Positions 60,720 to 64,000 of a DNA stretch of 64,000 bases are shown here, piece by piece. Within the stretch, counting starts at the first letter, position 1, and the number at the start of each line of letters is the position of its first letter. The DNA is taken from the NCBI GenBank assembly GCA_017654935.2, contig CM065691.1, positions 33,518,925 to 33,582,924 of the forward strand, in the 5' to 3' direction. The translations under genes and the position numbers were made by a program. Below the pieces are notes generated by a model. That model saw only the letters and a list, made by a program, of their open reading frames with translations, had not been told where the DNA came from and did no database searches. The stretch comes from Phymorhynchus buccinoides. Lineage: Eukaryota; Mollusca; Gastropoda; Neogastropoda; Raphitomidae.

Positions 60720-60939
60720 AATGAGAGACTTAGTGCGATTTTTTTCACGCCAGAGGGCATGACGCTCGTGTGGGGCTAATCCTCTCTATATTATTAGTTG
60801 GGGATAAAGAAAGAGAGAGAGACAGTGAGTGGTCCTACCATCACTCTCTCTCTCTCACTACGCCCAAGTAAGAAAATCGCGTGATAAGCCCCTAGTGCAT
60901 TGACTGCCCTCTGGCGTGAAAAATATCGCCATAGGTTGA
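60720..60939. mobile_element. MITE-215, copy 2
   Basis: Inverse of 8131-8349; ends AATGAGAGACTTAGTGCGAT and ATCGCCATAGGTTGA. Confidence 0.8.
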
Positions 60940-61305
60940 CCATTGGTAGATGCCAAATTATTATGCATTGTACATATATCAACAGTATATTGGCAAAATG
61001 AAAAGAAACAGGAAAATGAACCGACACAATCAATGACAGGAGACACCCTTGGTCTGAAACCAAATGACCAGCGACTTTTCCTGAGATACTCAAACGACCA
61101 TAGTATTATTTGTAAAAAACACACCAAGGCTTGTAACAACAAAAATACAGTTCACAATGCACTCTCTGACTAGCGTGTGATATAAATCTGCAAGACAAAT
61201 GTTGAGGCAAATATCGAGTCTTGACACCAAGAATTTTACAAACATACAAAAAATTCTAATGAGCATTTTGCCATTAAAAAGAAAAAGAAAGGGCAAGAAA
61301 ACAAG

Positions 61306-61776
61306 CAGGGCTCCCCATTTTGTTTGACCATAGAGGGTATTTTCACCCCCAGGAAGCAGCTATAGAGGGTCTATTCACCCCCAGGGTGAACTTATAGAGG
61401 GTGAAAAATCAAAACAAAATAAGCATAAAATTCCTCAGATCCCTAATTTGTAAAGTGACAAAACAGTCAACGCAGTCACCCAAAGGAAGGAAGAAAGAAA
61501 GGAAGGAAGTTGAGGGCTCCATTGGACTTATAGAGTAGAGGGGTGGAAGAGGAAGGGTCTTTATCTTCTAACCTAAACAGACAGCAGTGGTACCAGACTC
61601 GTAAACTTTGGGCTGACATGCCTAATTGGTCTCATGGGTCTGCAGTAGACCGACTTTTCGCGCTGGGTGTGCGTCTCATAACCCTCAAGTAGTAATTATA
61701 GTGCGTCGTTTCACGCCCAGTACGAAGTTTTAATGCGTCTGTCACGCACATTTGACGCACAGAATGGGGAGCCCTG
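61306..61776. mobile_element. TIR element with CAGGGCTCCCCATT ends
   Basis: CAGGGCTCCCCATTTTGT and ACAGAATGGGGAGCCCTG differ at one base. 471 bp, no ORF. Terminal CAGGG suits hAT-like elements; no clean 8-bp duplication seen. Confidence 0.65.
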
Positions 61777-61940
61777 AAAAGTAACGAAAAACTTCAGGGC
61801 AAGTAGTAATAGCAGTAGAATAGGTTACATGAACTTGGACATTTTTAGACACACATTTTTAATGAGCATATTGCCATTTGTTTTAGGAGCACTAGCAGTA
61901 AGTTTCAAAGAAAACGACAGGGAATGGATTTCTACCACAT

Positions 61941-62110
61941 GTTGTTGTTGTCTTACCCTGGCTTAAAGACTCCAGGGATCATCCCAACAGCCGAAGCACT
62001 TAAACACTATGGCACAACAAATGCACCAGCTAGGGATGAAAACATTACATGTGTGACCGTTTTTTATTACCCCACCACATGGGCAGCCACACTCCGACTT
62101 TGGAGGATTG
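61941..62110 (-). mobile_element. SINE-CAA with target duplication
   Basis: (TTG)n head in plus view; TACCACATG flanks both sides (61933 and 62112). Confidence 0.85.
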
Positions 62111-62427
62111 TTACCACATGAACTTGGACAATTTCCCCCCCACATTTATAGTAAGCATTTGGACATTAAAAAAAAAAGAAGAAGAAAAAAAGCACCAAAC
62201 ATGGGTTTCATGAACAAAAAACAAAACAAAAAAAAGAAAATATTTTTGCACAACCAGGATGAGGTATATTTGAAAGAAAGATGGTTTACCCATCACCTGA
62301 GCAGGACATTTTGGACAGTTCATCTGTTAATATTCATGTTATAAACGACACAGGCAGTGACATGATGCACAACATAGTTTAGAAAAAAAGGTATAATATC
62401 ACAAACACTGCTCCGCACGGTTTTTAA

Positions 62428-62610
62428 GTGACGTCCCAAGGACCCGTGTCCGCATTGTGTTCTCCACTGTCAGGACAAATGTCTGATTAAAGTTTTAACA
62501 CTGGCACGCTTTGTCTGATTGATTTCTACAAGAGCCAGGACATTGTTCTATTGATTTCTCTCGTTCAGGACAGTTTGTTCTTTCACTTTTAAATCGTCAG
62601 TGCATCACTG
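62428..62610 (+). repeat. Interspersed repeat, copy 2 (of 1889)
   Basis: GTTCTCCACTGTCAGGACAA, ATGTCTGATTAAAGTTTTAA, TTTGTCTGATTGATTTCT, CAGGACAGTTTGTTC. Confidence 0.65.
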
Positions 62611-62729
62611 CTTTTTCTTTTTTTTCATTCTAAAATGATCACTTTGAAAACAATTTAATAATTTCAGCTAAGACAGGCCAGCAGGAATTTTACTAATGCA
62701 GTGACAATCAACTTTTTAGATTCCTTCTG

Positions 62730-63410
62730 TGGAAACAGTGCTACGTAACACTATATAGTTTGCAAAAAAAAAGAGTTTAATTCAAACGGTGCCACTAAAC
62801 ACTGCATAGTTTGTTACGTTCCTTTCATTTAAACAGTGCCCCTAATCACTGCATAGTTTAAGTTTCTTTTGTTGAAACAGTGCCACTAAACACTACATAG
62901 TTTGTTAAGTTCTTTTCATTGAAACTGTGCCACTAAACACTACATAGCTTGTTAAGTTCTTTTCATTGAACAGTGCCCCTAAACACTGCTTAGTTTGTTA
63001 AGTTCTTTTCATTGAAACTGTGCCACTAAACACTGCATAGTTTGCTACGTTCCTTTCATTGAACAGTGCCCCTAAACACTGCTTAGTTTGTTAAGTTCTT
63101 TTCATTTAAACAGTGCCCCTAATCACTGCATAGTTTAAATTTCTTTTGTTGAAACAGTGCCACTAAACACTACATAACTTGTTAAGTTCTTTTCATTTAA
63201 ACAGTGCCACTAAACACTGCTTAGTTTGTTAAGTTCTTTTCATTGAAACAGTGCCACTAAACACTGCTTAGAAACACTGCTTAGTTTGTTAAGTTCCTTT
63301 CATTGAACAGTGCCACTAAATACTGCACAGTTAAATTCCTTTCATTTAAACAGTGCTACTAAAGTTTATTTAATTGAATCAGTTCCACAAAACACTGCAT
63401 AGTTTTCCAG
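62730..63410 (+). repeat. 47-bp minisatellite, about 14 units
   Basis: Unit: ACAGTGCCACTAAACACTGC, ATAGTTTGTTAAGTTC, TTTTCATTGAA. Outer units are degenerate. Variant units (ACAGTGCCCCTAATCACTGC) recur at 62834 and 63111, a 277-bp higher-order period. Confidence 0.9.
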
Positions 63411-63452
63411 GCTGAACTATTTTTTTTAAAAAGGTAAATATTTGCAGCTACA

Positions 63453-64000
63453 GTCGACCCCCTCACGAACAGCCCTCTGAATTACGACCTCCCCTCTTTT
63501 ACGACTGAAATATGAATGAAGGATCGTTTTTCTTCTAAACTTGCCTCCTCATTTACGACTCCCCCTCTAACACGTCTTGCGACCGTAAATCTTGTTGATT
63601 TTACGACCGATGCAACACATTCTGACAATTATCAGTCACAAAAACGATGATATCTATCCTTCTCGGCCTCAGTTCGAGCCGACGCACAGCTGGGGTACCA
63701 CTGTTGTTAGGTCAATCTCGGTAAAAACGAACCGTTCTCATGCCGAAATTGAAGAATTTAATCAGCGATATCACGATCTGACCACTAAATGTCACCACTT
63801 TTATGCACATGTGTTATCACTGAGCAGTTTATGATCAAAGTTTGAACTGAAACGGTCGCGATCGTGTCGATCTTTACGAACTCTGTGCACACGTAGGCCT
63901 AAATGCGAAGTCAACTCCCAAGTTGAAACTAGGTGATCGGTCACACTCCATAAGTTGGAACTCAGTGAATGGTCTCACTTTACAAAAAATAAGTTGAAAA
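63453..64000. other. Possible TIR-element start, class unknown
   Basis: CTACAGTCGACCCCCTCACG followed by repeated TTACGACT words looks like the end of a pogo/Tigger-type element. The 80-codon frame at 63592-63834 has no recognised domain. The other end would lie outside the window. Confidence 0.35.

Noticed and set aside
62730..63410. CRISPR-like array
   Set aside because: Units are contiguous without unique spacers in an animal genome; it is a minisatellite.

Overview
This is animal genomic DNA. Genes have introns with GT/AG boundaries, coding exons are sparse, and most of the window is interspersed repeats (LINE remnants, tRNA-derived and tailed SINEs, palindromic MITEs) plus very long (CT)n, (CA)n, (GTAT)n and poly-G tracts. 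The tRNA-SINE, the LINE types and the microsatellite load suggest a mollusc, perhaps a gastropod; that placement is inference. Two runs of exactly 500 N (39720-40219 and 55501-56000) show the window is three contigs joined by placeholder gaps.

Contig 1 (1-39719). Positions 1-10000 hold LINE and SINE debris, several MITEs and microsatellites. A 200-codon ORF for a putative secreted protein lies on the minus strand at 10684-10082. From 17162 to 39525 (+) six exons with matching phases build the 5' part of a secreted PDGF/VEGF-family growth factor: signal-peptide exon, two acidic/basic pro-region exons, a short linker exon, and two exons of the cystine-knot domain. The knot is unusual: one canonical cysteine is Thr and the last pair is C-x3-C. 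Nearly every exon edge touches a repeat within about 15 nt.

Contig 2 (40220-55500). Four coding exons on the minus strand (44821 to 40785), all phase 0, encode the N-terminal 153 codons of a cyclin-I-like protein, with a probable non-coding first exon near 48106. Its 3' exons would have to lie in or beyond the gap at 39720-40219, where the growth-factor gene also runs out from the other side. Either the gap is much larger than 500 bp or the contigs are misjoined. 48860-52000 is a + strand cluster of CR1-like LINE remnants. An unidentified gene starts at 54833 (+).

Contig 3 (56001-64000). No convincing coding exon. It holds a tRNA-Ser-like relic, MITEs, a SINE, and a 47-bp minisatellite with 277-bp higher-order repetition at 62730-63410.

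Repeat families named here: Pal218 (TA-flanked palindrome, 5 copies), TTAA-245 (piggyBac-like MITE, 8 copies), EL580 (3), SINE-t (tRNA-derived, 3), SINE-CAA (6), SINE-GAA (5), SINE-U (5), SINE-M (3), MITE-215 (2), Tig-175 (3). I saw no unmistakably new molecular system. The strongest biological items are the altered cystine-knot growth factor, its repeat-bounded splice sites, and the two genes that collide in one assembly gap.
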